From the NCBI GenBank assembly GCA_035048815.1, contig JAUCBN010000026.1, forward strand, positions 19,547,501 to 19,611,500: a DNA stretch of 64,000 bases, read 5' to 3'. The stretch's first letter is position 1, and each line of letters begins with the position of its first letter. The notes beneath the pieces were generated by a model. The model was not told the origin of the DNA. It saw only the letters and a program-made list of their open reading frames with translations, and did not search any database. Positions 33,541-46,448 of this stretch are shown here, in pieces. A program made the translations under genes and the position numbers. Source of the DNA: Abelmoschus esculentus. Taxonomy: Eukaryota; Streptophyta; Magnoliopsida; Malvales; Malvaceae.

Positions 33541-34920
33541 CTATTTTGAAATACGAGGTTCACCCATCCACTTTGCACGATATCCAGTTCCTTTGCAGTC
33601 AGCGCAGCACGTTGATCCCTAAAGTATGCGTCAAAGGAAAGATCATTTCAGTAAGCAGTTGACAGTACAGAACAGAGAGGGTATGCAAATACAGATATGC
33701 CTATAGTCTTGAGATATACCTTCCCAGCACAAACCACACAACTGGTGTTTCTAGAAGGAACTTGACAGAGTATGTTATCCCCAAGGTACCTCCACACCAC
33801 TTGCATTCAACGTGCCCCATTGAGCTGCACGAAGAACAAGCAATTGGCCTTGGTTGCTGTAACAAGCATGAAGAATGAAAATATAGTACCCAAAAGTGGT
33901 AGGAAATTAGGTTAGCCCTTAACAGGCTCATGCCTTTACAGGTTCACAAAAGAGCCCCACATGAACAAAATGCAGTCACTTACGCATGAACAACAATCAT
34001 TTCTTTCCCTTCTTCTCAAACACATCATCTAAGATGCATTTCAATAGTCTGAATATTATCTTAGAACCTCTTCCCGGACTTAAGTTGCGTAGATTCAAAT
34101 GTGAGTGTCAGATACATAAAGTCTGTCCATGTATTTGAAGCATCCTCGAAAACCATATCCGGTACCCATGTATCAGACATAGTTACTTCAAGAAAAGGAA
34201 GAGCCCGAGAAACATAATTCTACACTACTTCTCCGTGGCACGGCATAAAAGCAACAGAACAAACCAATAGAAAGTTTTAACATTTCAGCTGTTGTATAGG
34301 TAATGTATTTGCTAAAGTCATCAAATGGTTCACATTAACACCTCATCAATGACATCCTTCACGTTTGAAGCATTGAGACAAGTGTCTCGGAGAAACAATA
34401 AACCTGGAATTAAGCAACTACAATGGTTAGGAGAGTAACATACAAGTAACTAAACACGCATACAATTAGAGAAAAATATTCCAAATTCCACACAAGGTAA
34501 AAATAAAAGATGCGCCCAATATCTTGCTTGAACCACAAAATTTAAGAAAATACATAAAAGCCCAATCAAATTTAACACTGTTTTAGTTTCAAACATGCGT
34601 TAGAATGCACGAAATCGAAGTCCTAGTTTAGACTCGAAATTATTACGTTAAAAACAGATTCTACCTGAGAGATGACCCAAGCTTTTTCCATACGGTTAAC
34701 GAATTCGGAAGAGCTCTCGTAGGAATCAACAGCAGAAGCTTTGACGCCTATAAGTATAACCCTCGAACCCTTGGCTCTTGAAGTGGTCCCCTGAGGGACA
34801 ACCCCAGCACCGAACGACACTCTCTTTGTTGACACAAAGCTGAAATCTTTCTTGACAATTGATTTGTCCACGATCACCGGCCTGCAACAACTCGCACAGC
34901 TTTAGAGGCACTTGGGCCAT
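33541..34920 (-). pseudogene. DnaJ-type cysteine-rich zinc-finger gene (BSD2/LQY1-like), frameshifted
   Basis: Small plant protein with four CxxC motifs like the zinc domain of DnaJ but no J domain; relatives act in plastids as folding or assembly factors. Exons on the minus strand: 34920-34665, 33856-33720 and 33618-33541. Motifs: CSSCSSMG, CKWCGGT, CVVCAGKG (across the last intron) and CADCKGTGYRAKW, ending PRISK. Two lesions interrupt the frame. After MAQVPL one extra A seems to be present, because the frame that continues (SCASCCRPVIVDKSIVKKD) is offset. After CGGT about 13 nt are missing, and the following LGDNILCQVPSRNTSCVV is out of frame. Splice sites and the last exon are intact. This is either a young pseudogene or an assembly with errors. 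Confidence 0.7.
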
Positions 34921-35149
34921 CTTTAGATCTTAAAAGCATCGCCAGGCTATAGACCCCAAAAGAATCCTTCCAAGTTACTTTAAGTGAGCATCTAATTGGT
35001 TTCTTTTCGACCACCAACAAATTAATTAAAACTCCAACGAGTAATCAATGCTTGTGCTAGTGCATTATATTCTTATAATTTGAATTCAAACAGTTTTATT
35101 TGATTCTCTCTTACATTATCCCCTACTGACAAACATCCCGGCGGGATAA

Positions 35150-35580
35150 CTCCAACTCTTCACATTGTTAAAGCTTTTGAATCTCTGGCTTGGCACTAAA
35201 CAATGCTTTAGTGAACAACCTGATCTTGAACTGGGACAGAATCAAAAATAGATCCAGATCTACAATCGACATGCTTAGTGTTAGCAACAACACTGGCATT
35301 GTGATGGTCACTCCAGATGATGGGAGTCTCATCGAGTGTTAAATTCATCACTGTCTTTAACAAAATAAGAGCAGAGGATGCATCTGCCATCTGCCATCTG
35401 CAGACTGCAATGCTTTGAAAGTATTCTTCTGAGGGGACAACTAAAACTGCGCCATCGAAACAATATGCCTCTCTACTTGCAGGAATGACTGTTATAACTT
35501 ATAACAGACTCAAATTCTGAGGGAAGGCCATGGACACTGGTTCCATATACTTCCACATGTCACCAACTGTCGGGTCTAGT
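35150..35580 (-). mobile_element. Possible Ty1/copia RNase H-region relic
   Basis: The minus frame at 35390-35208 includes TPIIWSDHHNASVVANTKHV, resembling the WCDN...ANP...TKH...D block of Copia RNase H. Just beyond it is FTKALFSAKPEI, resembling the FTKPLS motif that ends Copia polyproteins. Frame breaks lie between and around these. No LTR is seen. The assignment is by motif likeness only. Confidence 0.35.
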
Positions 35581-37146
35581 ATTTTCCACATACCCTAACT
35601 GTTAATGCGTACCTTTGACGTCTGCTTATAGAAGTAGAGATGAATAAAAAGTGCTCCGCTAGGAATACGGTATGACCTCAGAAATGCTACAAAATAGTTG
35701 GTTAATCCAAGAATAAAAATAATAATAATAAAATAATATAAAATTATTATTTAAACGAACAGTAAAATAAAACGAAAAAATAAATTTTGATTAAACCGAA
35801 TTTGAAATGATAAGTCGGAATCGAGTTGCACGATCGCAGTTTCCTTAAGACGGATGTTCTGTCGGTGCTGAGTTTATTGGTAGTCTGTCTCCCAAGATAC
35901 AACAACCAGAGGAACTCCAACAATAGCACGATTGTTGAGTTCCCGAACTGTTCTTGCCTTCGCCAATCACCAGAAGAAAACAGGAAATAAAAAGTGTTTG
36001 AGATGTGAGGAATTAATCTCATATTTATAGTGAAGAAATAGGGCAACATTGATCAGTTTTTCGAGTTTAAAATTTGAAAAATCAGTGATCGGAGAAATGG
36101 TTCATGTTTTTACTGACTACTGGATTCTCCTTTAAAATCTTAATCTATGCTCAAATATATAAATGTCATTTTTTTTGTTGTTAATGTGGGGATTCAAATC
36201 AATACTTGTACATTTTGTTTTGCTAGGAAGAGATTGGAGACAAAAATCTTGACTGCATTTGTTGTGTTTGTGCAGTATAAATAGATTTTCACACACATAC
36301 AAGTTTCAGCTATTTCATGTTTCATTCCTCTTTTGAATTATGAGAAACGAGACTAGAGTCTGATTTTAAGTTTTCAAATATAAAATGTTTGGTTGTTGCA
36401 ACCACAGATCACTCCTTGTATTTCTATCTTAAATCTATTCGAATCCACAACGACACCAATCGATATGAGAAGAAATGTCAAGGCTTGGGTCAGGACAAAA
36501 AGACCCAATGAAATGTATTATAGAATAAGAAAAGAAATCCATCCAACGCTGATTGCTGATTGCTGATTGCTGATTGCTAATTGCTGTGGCTAAGATGGCT
36601 GGGGCCTGGGAGAGTCAGAGAGATTCGAGCTCTTGTACACACCACCACCATCCAATGCAAACAAAGGGGATTGGGATACAGCCTAAAAGGATCATACTTG
36701 TAAGATTAAAAAAGTAAATAATTCAAAGTCCATTTATTCCTAAAGAGTCTAGGTAGGATTAATGCTTGCTCCACTAATACTAGGTAGATGGCCTTTTGGA
36801 CCACTACAAGACAGCAACAACGGACGGATGCAAGGGGTCGACTTTTTTAATTAAGAAATTGAAATTTGTATATAATTTTTAAAAAATTATTTATATCTGT
36901 CAAACATAAATTCTTACCTCTATCCCGACAATAACTTTTGTTCTTAAAAAAAATGAATTCATGTCATATGCACATATTGATAATAAAGTTTGCACATCCC
37001 TTCCATTCTAACAAACTTTTGGATTTGGGTGTTTTAGAGTCAGCCTATAAGTATCCAGTCTAGTATTGCTCTTGTTAGGTTAAAGTAACAATCAATATTA
37101 AAATTGTGTTCATCTTATGTGGACTCCTCGATTGTTTTGTTGAGCA
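35581..37146. other. Intergenic, repeat-like
   Basis: Includes a 100-codon minus ORF at 35747-36049 with no recognised domain, AT-rich DNA, and the heptamer array listed separately. No supported gene. Confidence 0.4.
36548..36586. repeat. Heptamer array (GCTGATT)n
   Basis: Four GCTGATT units, one GCTAATT and a partial GCTG in tandem. A related array, (GCTAATT)5, occurs at 59413-59447. Confidence 0.9.
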
Positions 37147-37154
37147 TGTTTTAG

Positions 37155-37366
37155 GAAAAATTATACAATGAACCTTGTTCACCACGTCATCTATGGTCCC
37201 AAACAATCAGGATCGTTGATCTTAATTTTTTTCCAAGTGAATCATCACCTCTTTTCTACATGGACTTAGTGGATGGGTAGTTATTAGGTGGTTATTTAAA
37301 GATCAACGATTCTGATTTCTTGGACTATGATGACGTGGTGAACAAGGTTCACCGTATAATCTCTCG
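37155..37366. mobile_element. hAT-like MITE, copy 1, with 8 bp target duplication
   Basis: A 212 bp foldback element. Its two ends are inverted repeats: ATTATACAATGAACCTTGTT at 37160 is mirrored by a sequence ending at 37360, and pairing continues through CACCACGTCATC. A second inner pair is GATCGTTGATCTT / AAAGATCAACGAT. It is flanked by perfect 8 bp direct repeats TGTTTTAG (37147-37154 and 37367-37374), the duplication length typical of hAT elements. It has no coding capacity. A related copy in the opposite orientation lies at 51493-51700. Confidence 0.82.
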
Positions 37367-37374
37367 TGTTTTAG

Positions 37375-38475
37375 TTACCGGTGGTGTGCTTGCATTAATG
37401 TTAGGCAAACGACACAAGGAGTTGACCGGGTTCGTGTCATTTTGTATACCATATATTTGGAGGTTAATTAAGGAAGTTAGGCAAATGTAATTAATTAGAC
37501 AAACTTGGACTAAACAGACCTAAGCTAAGTTTAAACAAAAAAAATACATAGTGCTTTTAGTTTGCAATTTCATGATGTGAAAACCATCCATTGTATCCGT
37601 ATAAAACTTAAATTCTTAATGATAAAGTTGAGATAGGAGGATTTTAAATTTTACCTTGTATAATTATAGTGTGTGGATTCAAATCTAAATTTATTATGAT
37701 TGAAGGCTTGTAATGCTTTGAGATTTGTCTAGATTCATTATGGTTTAGGTATAATTCAATCACGTATTTTAATATTTTTTATTAGTTGTATTATATATTA
37801 TCTTTTATTAAGTTTTTAAAAATATACAAGATATGTAGTGTAAAATAATTTGAACGATAAGTTTACTCTTAAAATTTTAACTTTTAATTTTATTGACAAA
37901 CTAAAAAATACATAAAAGTAAATGTATCGTATAAAATTTGTTGAGTTTTTTAAAGTGATATTTCGACTGAGATCAGAGACGAAGCCAGAATTAAACATTC
38001 ACATGGGTCAAAATATTATAATTTTTATATATTTGTAATTTCTTTTTAATTACAATTTTTAAATTAAAAGAGAAACATAACAAGTTTATTAGGATAGAAT
38101 GAATAATTGATTTTATATATTTGTAATTTCTTTTTAATTACAATTTCTAAATTAAAACGTGAAATATTTTAAGGATAATTATAATTTGAGATTTAATGAT
38201 AAAAATATTTATTTATTTTATTTTTATATCGATTCAACCTCGTTATTTATTTTTTGGAAGTATTATTATAATAAAACAATTGGCTATTGTAATTTATTTT
38301 TAAGTCGAAATTTTTTCCCATCTCATATCTGCAATGTTTTTTTTTTAATTATAAACATAGTTGGTACTTGGTAGGTACACATATAATTGGATACTTTAAA
38401 AAAATCAGTTATGTGATAAATAAATACTGGATCGGATGCTCGTAAGAAGATAAGAAAAAGAAACAGAGGTGCAGC
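37375..38475. other. AT-rich spacer upstream of the aspartyl protease
   Basis: Very AT-rich, with a 47 bp direct repeat (separate entry) and a probable transposon scrap near 37970-38010. ORFs at 37816-37998 and 38159-38374 are low-complexity. The protease gene's promoter is presumably the last few hundred bases. Confidence 0.4.
38023..38157. repeat. 47 bp direct repeat, two copies
   Basis: 38023-38069 and 38111-38157 match at 46 of 47 bases, starting TTTTATATATTTGTAATTTC. They are separated by 41 bp. Probably a local duplication in old repeat DNA. Confidence 0.75.
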
Positions 38476-40209
38476 ATGAGTATTCCCCCCGCCTTCCTCT
38501 CTTCTAGTAAACTCCTAGTCCTTGTTTATGTATGCCTAATTGTCTTCTGTTGGAAAGAGGGCTATGCTACTGCTAACAACCATCAACCTCAGTATCACCA
38601 CTTTCATGCCATCCATGTCGCCTCTCTTTTACCCTCCTCTGTTTGCACCTCTGCTGCCGCACAAGGTCAATCATTTCTCTCTTACACACACTTTCTCTTT
38701 ATATCTACATGTACTTTAATGCTTATATTCTATCATGTTGGCGTTGAATACTTGAATCTAAACATGGACTTGTATTTCAGTAGTACTAATGCTTTTTTAA
38801 TTTTTACGGTATTGAAATGCGTATATATGATGATGGCCTTGAATTTCATTCAGGTTGGGACCAAACTTCCTCTTTATCGGTTGTCCACAAGCATGGCCCA
38901 TGCTCTCAGCTCCACCAGGAGAAAGCAAATATTCCCACTCATGCCGAAATCCTCCTCCAAGACGATGCCCGGGTCAAGTCCATTCACTCGAAGCTTACCA
39001 AGAACCTAGGCCTCACCAATGTCAAGCAGACCGATACGGCCAATCTCCCAGCCAAGGACGGTAGCGTGGTGGGATCGGGGAATTACATAGTCACAGTGGG
39101 TCTCGGCACCCCAAAGAAGGACCTGTCTCTCATATTCGACACCGGAAGTGACATCACATGGGCACAATGCGAGCCCTGCGTGAAATTTTGCTATAAACAG
39201 AAGGAGACAATTTTTTCCCCCTCCTTATCCTCAACTTACTCTAATGTTTCCTGCGGCTCAACTGCTTGCAATGCACTGGCTTCTGCAACAGGTCATTTTC
39301 TTTAGTCGATTCAGGTCGCATCGGATTGAGTATTCAGGTTTTCCTCAAAATGCTAATTCACTTTTATCTATACGTATGCTTTCAGGTAACTCGCTTAGAT
39401 GCTCCTCATCGGCTTGTGTTTATGGCATCCAATATGGGGACTCGTCCTTCTCTGTTGGATTCTTTGCTGAAGAAAAGCTCACCTTGACATCAAGGGATGT
39501 ATTCAATAACTTTCTATTTGGTTGCGGCCAAAACAACCAAGGCCTTTTCGGTGGCGCTGCTGGTTTGCTAGGACTTGGCCGAGATAAACTATCTCTGCCT
39601 TCGCAAACCGCCGTGAGATACAAAAAAATATTTTCTTACTGCCTGCCATCATCCTCGAGCTCAACCGGTTTCCTCAGATTCGGCAATGGTGGCATCTCAA
39701 AATCTGTAAAATTCACAACATTATCAACAATCCCCCAAGGAGAATCTTTCTACGGAATTAACATGATCGGAATAAGCGTCGGTGGCAAGAAACTATCCAT
39801 CTCGGCTTCGGTTTTCGCATCTGGTGGCGCCATCATTGACTCTGGTACTGTCATTACTCGGTTGCCACCGGCTGCGTATTCAGCACTAAGGTCTGCATTC
39901 CGAAGACAGATGAAGCAATCTCCCATGGCACAACCACTTTCGATACTTGACACATGCTATGACTTTAGCAAGTATTCTTCTGTTAGAATACCCACGATAC
40001 GCTTCTTCTTCATCAGGGGTGTTGGGGTCCCAATAAACCCCACTGGGATTTTGTACGTGAATGATATCTCGCAAGTGTGCTTAGCGTTTGCCGGCAACAG
40101 CGATGACTCGGATGTTGCGATTTTCGGGAATACACAACAGAAGACATTAGAAGTGGTATACGACGGTGCTAGAGGTAGGATTGGTTTTGGAACCGGTGGT
40201 TGCACCTGA
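38476..40209 (+). CDS. Aspartyl protease, plant A1 family (nepenthesin/CND41-like)
   Basis: Secreted or apoplastic pepsin-like protease of the atypical plant group. Exons 38476-38665, 38854-39291 and 39386-40209, with both introns in phase 1, give 483 residues. A signal peptide is evident (SKLLVLVYVCLIVFCW, then a cut near residue 30). A propeptide follows to about residue 135. The mature domain starts near GSGNYIVTVGLGTP. The catalytic aspartates are D159 (IFDTGSD) and D361 (IIDSGT). The Cys-rich nepenthesin-type insert is present (CEPCVKFCYKQ...C). The ending IGFGTGGC is typical of the family; relatives include Arabidopsis AED1-type proteins linked to defence. The frame is intact. Upstream ORFs over the first intron are not exons. 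Confidence 0.92.
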
Positions 40210-42006
40210 TATTTAACATTGACAAGTGATTGCCTGTATTGATTTTAGTTTCAAGCATCTTCTTGTATCGACGCTGAAAAACAAAGAGATACTGATGATC
40301 GTCTTAGCAAAACTGGCAATGTAACATTTTGAAATCAGTATCCTATAAATAAAGATTTGATGGGCCAGCCCAGCAATCAGGGCCTCAACCTTAATACAGC
40401 TGAATCTAAATCCATTGAGTCGATCTCATCTGATCTCTATAGCAATGAAGTCTATTGAAACTGCGTTGGGTTCCAGTGGCAGTTTCTGAATTTTTTTCCT
40501 GATATAATCCGAGAGCCTATTGCAGGAGCAGATACTTGTTGGGTTTGAAGTTGACAAAAAACATGGACAGCACAATCCTATTCCTAATTTCCTATTCCAT
40601 CACAATTAGTAGTACTATAAATAGTTTGAACGACTTTTCCTGCGTGTTGGAGCAACCCCTTGAGGGATCGGTCAACAAACATAGATGGGGTGAGAGGGTG
40701 AAATTGAAAAAGAGGAGAGTTTTAACCGGAAACAAACCGACACATACAAAAAGTATAACACGACTTCGGCACTCAGTTTGTAGGGTTTAAAAAGCATCCA
40801 ATGACGATTCCATAAAAAATAATTTCATCTGGAGTTCGTCTAAAACACAACGTCCCTAAATAAAATCTTGGTGACTTATTGTATATGTTTTGTATGGGTA
40901 AACGAGTAAATGATCATCAAACCTTGGAGTCATTTTTTACTTAAAAACGCTAAAATTTTAAAATAATTGTAGCCATCAACCTCTCATCCTATGTGTCGTT
41001 ATTGATTGATGTTATGAAAATACAACCCAAACAATAATAGAGTTTCGCCACTATTTCATAAGAAATTAGGTCAGAAATTTTAAATTATTATTTCAATCAA
41101 ACTTTTTAACATCGATTATCGAACAAAATAAAATCAAGACATCATATTTTTAAAGGATTTTATTGCGTTATTCTGTCGCTTGGTCAAGTGATCTTCTAAA
41201 AGATTGAAGAAGAAACGTAGATGACATAATTGTTTGAGGAGATGGTGATATTTACAAATATTAGACGGTGATAACATATATATTGGAATATCACCAATTA
41301 TTATTGATTCGAGAAATTTAGATTTTTTTTAAAAAATAAAACCTTAATGGGTCACTTATAATGATCATAATGTATTCAATTTTTTTAAAAAAAACAATGA
41401 TTTATGTTTTAATTTTAAAATTCGATGATTTTATATAAATCCTCTAAAAATTGAGTGCCATTATATAATTTGCCCCTTTTATAGGTAATATTTCGACATG
41501 TCAGTATTTCTCATGTATAATAGTTTTCTCTCTCTAAAACCGTCCCCTTTCCTTTGTGAAGTCTCGTTTTTTTCCTCCCCTATTAAACCGCCTTTTAAGC
41601 GCCTTGTTCTCTCTGTTTCTCTCCATCCCTCTTATTATGGCATTTCCTTTCGTTTCCCTTCATTAAGGTAAACCTCTTCCTCTCCCTCCCTCCCTCCTCC
41701 CTTCATATATTTATGTATTTGATTATTACTTTCCTGATAATCATCTCTCCCATATTAATCATTCATCGAGTTTCATTTATTGTGTTGGAATTAGATCTGC
41801 AAATTTCTGGTTGCTTTGCAGGTTAAGATCTGAGAGGATCCCGGAAGTTTGAAGACTGTTTGATTTGAATTAGCATGCAAATTAGGCCTTTCCCTTACCT
41901 CTCATCACCCGAAATATCTGTTAGCAAATACGCTTCCACTCTTTGTTGTTTCCTGATTTGGATACTAGTGATAAGAGGTGAAAGTTTTGAATGCTCCAGC
42001 TGTAAT
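40210..42006. other. Intergenic and PP2C 5' leader
   Basis: Protease 3' UTR, AT-rich spacer, then a C/T-rich leader (41520-41710) of the PP2C gene. A leader intron is likely from about 41667 (AAG|GTAAAC) to 41821 (TTTGCAG). An ATG at 41875 is in frame with the PP2C start and would add 44 residues that are not typical of the family. Confidence 0.5.
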
Positions 42007-45000
42007 ATGGGCTATTTGAACTCTGTTTTGCAATCTTCGAATCAGGTTCATGCTGAATATGGACCGGTCAGCGGCGGAGGCCTTAGGTTTTTGCTTTATT
42101 TACTTTCCTTTTCATTATTCTTTGCTTAGATCTTGAATTCTTCGATTGGTGCCTCGCTCATTTTTGCTTTGCAAGTTACTCTTTATTCAATTTCCGTATG
42201 GTTCAATACGCGTTTTGCTCTTCATGGCTTGTTCGATATTTTTTCTGTTATTTAGTTGGTATGAATTTTGGAAGTATATCTTTTTTTCCATGGAGGAAAA
42301 CATACGCTTATAATTTTAGTTTGTAATTGAAAATGTAAACATCAACTTTCATAGTTAGAGTTCGTGATATATTCGTTATTTACTTTCCTTTTCCTTTTAG
42401 ATAAGTATCTCTGCTCATTGGATAGCTTGTTTTATCTTAATTAGTAGGGCATCTGATTGGTAATCATTATCAGTAGCAAAAGTAGACAAAATGAAAATAG
42501 AGGTAACTTAAAATAAATTAATTTATGCTAGAAATGCATGCTTAGCTTCCACAAATTTGGTTAGTTCATATACTCACAAATTTAGATCAGCGTGCGTGTT
42601 AAATTATGGTGGATCTTTACCTTTTAATGGTTTTTTCCTTGCACGAATTCATAGAGACCTACAACGTAATCTTGATTTTGCAGTTTTTGATGTGTGCAAT
42701 GTGATAATTTCTCAAAGGTCGTCATGGCAAATGAATTAGTTTCTTGTTTGTTCCATCCTTTACGAGACAGGATTAAATCATGTTGTCAATATTACTCGGG
42801 CAAGAACAAATTATTATTTTGCTTTCTTTTTTGAAGGGTCCTTTTATTTACAGAGCATTTTTTGGACCTTTCTGTCATTGACCTACACGTATTGCATTTT
42901 GTGCATAAAAAAATTACTGCATTGTTTAATCTTGAAATTCAAGTCTTGTATTTTGAATGATAAGAGATTTAATTTTGTTAAATTTTTATCTTGAATGAAT
43001 TGAGTAATGAAATGCCTGAAGAAATATCATTTGTGCTCTGCTCATGATGAATCACAAAAACAATTACATCAAAAGTCGTGAAATATTTTTTTGGCTTAAG
43101 ATTGATGTTAATATGAAGTCTATGGTTATTGAGTTTACATCTTTTCCTGAAAAATGCAATGATTTGTGCAATGTCTAAATTAAATGTCCCTTGTTTTCTG
43201 GCTACAGCCAGAACGGAAAGTTCAGTTATGGCTATGCAAGCTCTCCTGGAAAGAGGTCATCAATGGAAGATTTTTATGAAACAAGAATTGATGGTGTTGA
43301 TGGAGAAATAGTTGGTCTTTTTGGAGTTTTTGATGGTATATTTCTCTCGTACTTTCTCTATGTATATGTAATTATGTATCTCTCCCTGATGCTTATGAAC
43401 GTCTCTTTCTAATGGTTTATGTATATTTTTACAATTTACTTGTCCTACATATAGATAAATACTTTTTGTATCATCCATGGTCATTATTATTTTTATGTTA
43501 AAGAGTGTATAATTCATTTTGTTTTCCCTCCACTTTAGCCTTTCTTCATTTGATAATATCTTTCTGTTTTAAAGTTAACCTTTTTCTTCCTTGATTTTGC
43601 TCTGATCCCTCTGGGTAGAGCAAGATACTCACTGTTGTTTTCTGGAAAAGACAAGTGTGGTCTCAAGTTTCGACATAGAGAACATATCTGAAAGGATTTC
43701 AGGCTGATTCTGGTATTAGTTATCTGTTCCAATTTGGTAGCAATATTGGAAGCCATTGCTCATGGGCTGTTATTCGCTCAGGACAGTACTGTGCTAAACT
43801 ATAAATTCTGTGCTGTGGCAGTTCATTATATTCTGCCTCGGAATAAATTCTTTTACCATTCATCATTAAGATCTTAACTTCTGTTACATAAAAGAAATCT
43901 GTTGCTGGCTATTCATGCTTAGTTAGTTGTTCACCCAATCTTTACACGCAAAACTGTTTCAGGTCATGGAGGTGCAAGGGCAGCTGAATATGTGAAGCAT
44001 AACCTTTTCAGTAATTTGATCAGGCATCCAAAGTTCATATCTGACACCAAATCAGCTATAGGTTATTCACATTGTGTCTGTATCTTATAGTTGTGTCCTT
44101 TCTAGTGGGGAGGTCTAACTTGTCTTTTTAAAATGTTTCCAATTCCAGCTGATGCATACAACCATACAGACTCTGAATTTTTAAAATCAGAAAATAACCA
44201 GAATAGGGACGCTGGATCAACTGCTTCAACTGCTATACTTGTTGGTGATCGATTGCTAGTTGCAAATGTTGGGGATTCTCGAGCTGTCATATGCAGAGGC
44301 GGCAATGGTATGATTCATCTTTTTTTGTTTCTATTTTATATTCATCTGATGTCTGTCGCATAAGATGTTTCCATTAGTTTTACTTGTAACATGATAGCTC
44401 TATATGTTATGTTTTAATTCAAACAAGTTTAACAGTATTCTTTCTAATGTAACTGCTCCTTTACCCATTCAGTGTCTGTGTGAACTCTGGTTTTCTGAAA
44501 ATCTTGTTGAAGAATCATTTGATTGCTGTCTGATCTATGATATTCCCTTGCAGCTTTTGCCGTGTCTCGTGATCACAAGCCAGATCAAAGTGATGAACGA
44601 CAACGGATTGAGGATGCAGGAGGCTTTGTCATGTGGGCTGGTGCGGAATTACATCTCGCCATTTCTCTGTCCCCCCTCTAACTATCCTGCATTTTCAGTA
44701 GAAGCTTTTCTGTGTAAAATTCTTCTTTTTAATGTGGCGGAAATTATCTCTGCAGGAACTTGGAGGGTGGGAGGTGTTCTTGCTGTCTCTCGTGCATTTG
44801 GTGACAGGCTTTTGAAGCAATATGTTGTTGCTGATCCAGAAATTCAGGAGGAAAAAGTTGATAGCTCGCTCGAGTTCCTTATTCTTGCGAGTGATGGACT
44901 GTGGGATGTTGTTTCAAACGAGGTATGGAACACTTTTTTGTTTGTAAACTTGAGAATTGAGATCCATCTTGATAGTAGTTTGGCGAGAACTAGCAGCTTA

Positions 45001-45235
45001 GCATTCTCCTAACCTATTTAATTGAAGAAACGAGGTTGGTTAGCTTCCTCCCTAACTGCTCCTTTACCTTTTGCAGGAGGCTGTGGCAATGGTAAAGCCA
45101 ATCCAGGATCCTGAGCTGGCAGCGAAGCGCCTGATGCGAGAGGCATGTGAGAGAGGTAGCGCAGATAATATCACATGTGTTGTCGTCCGTTTCTTGGGCA
45201 GTCAAGGTGATTCCTCTAGTAGTGTTTCTGCTTAA
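42007..45235 (+). CDS. Protein phosphatase 2C, group F (PP2C59/WIN2-like)
   Basis: Mg/Mn-dependent Ser/Thr phosphatase; relatives interact with bacterial effectors and modulate defence. Seven exons: 42007-42086, 43208-43335, 43963-44061, 44149-44307, 44554-44640, 44756-44922 and 45077-45235, all GT-AG, giving 292 residues. The start MGYLNSVL is the group's usual opening, which is why I prefer 42007 to the upstream in-frame ATG. Metal-binding motifs are present: MEDFYETR, FDGHGGARAA (D69, G70), DGLWDVVSNEEA and GSADNITCVVVRF. The substrate flap has GTWRVGGVLAVSRAFGD. The C-terminus is somewhat shorter than AtPP2C59 (about 311). All catalytic aspartates seem present. Confidence 0.94.
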
Positions 45236-46448
45236 CCGTCCCTTCCTATCATGGTTTTAAGTTTGGGATCTAATCTCTAGCTGACGGGGAAAAACAGAGT
45301 CAAGATTATGTAAAGAGTTCCAAGACTCTAGTCCTTTTATGTTGTACATGTAGTAATATTTGTTTGTCTTGTAGTTAGGCCACGTTCGGATCATTCCATA
45401 TTTCTGATGTCCCTTCACTACCCTTGTTTGTCTTATTTTACTAAATCAAATAATTGTTGTTTGTCTTATTTTTGCGCTTTAATTCCTGGAAGACTTGTAT
45501 TGTGGTTGAAAATCTTTGGGTTTCATTTGAAAACAAATGTCATTAACTCATTGTATATTGGAAGAGTGAGGCACTTCTCAGTTCGGGAACAGTTAAACCG
45601 CACTGAGTACTGCTGTCTGCTGATGTAGGCAATAGGCATCCCCACCACAATCATTTTATATAGACAAGAAAAAGATAAGCTTTTGTGGGTCGTGGCTGCC
45701 ATCCCCAAGCAAAACTATGACTCTGATAGATTATGGATAAGGTGGCTTTGTATTATGACGATGGTTGGTGGGTGTGTTTGTATTTTGTAAAGACACCAAA
45801 AGCCAAAAAGCTGCAGGTGTGTGGATATGCGGTTTCTGTTCTCTTGGGTGGTCGAAATTATATTTCTTTTCTAAGTTCATGAGATTAACAAACCCTTATG
45901 AAATTGATGAATATTCAAAGAGAGCTGGCAAGGTTTCCTCTGCGAATGCCGAATAGTAGTGGCTTACAGGTGCTCGTCAACACACATGACTCATGAGCCG
46001 AGAAGAATGCCGTCTAATTAAGCCCAATTGTACTGATCAGTGAGGAAAGTCCCCTTGTCCTCAACTCGGCCCAACGAAGGAAAGTTGACATGGTTTTATA
46101 CAACAAGGATGCAATTGCAAATCACAGTTTCAGGAAATGCCCAACTCTACAGTCTACAGTCTACAGTCTACGATCATGTTAAATAATCTTTACAGAACTA
46201 CTTCGTAACTTTTTCAAGGGGCAGATCCTGACGCAACTGTAAGAATCATATAAGAACGTAGAAACAATTAAAGAATAAAGAATATATTCATGTGAAATAG
46301 GAAAAGGCATTGCTAATGGAGGGTTGACAGAGCGACGAGAGTAATTAATTAAAAAAATGATACAATTGGTAAGGGGGAACAGAGAGAGAGTGGTAAAAGG
46401 AAATCGATGAAGAAAAACCCTAGAATCGGGACCGACAAGACTGTGTAG
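45236..46448. other. Intergenic: PP2C 3' flank, UBP promoter
   Basis: 3' UTR and spacer. A short (CTACAGT)n-type repeat lies at about 46146-46170. No gene recognised. Confidence 0.45.

Noticed and set aside
36548..36586. Possible CRISPR-like array
   Set aside because: Contiguous 7 bp units without spacers in plant nuclear DNA; a microsatellite.
41875..42006. Upstream in-frame ATG of the PP2C gene (44 extra residues)
   Set aside because: The family starts at MGYLNSVL; the extra peptide is not conserved in the relatives I know and lies in the leader.
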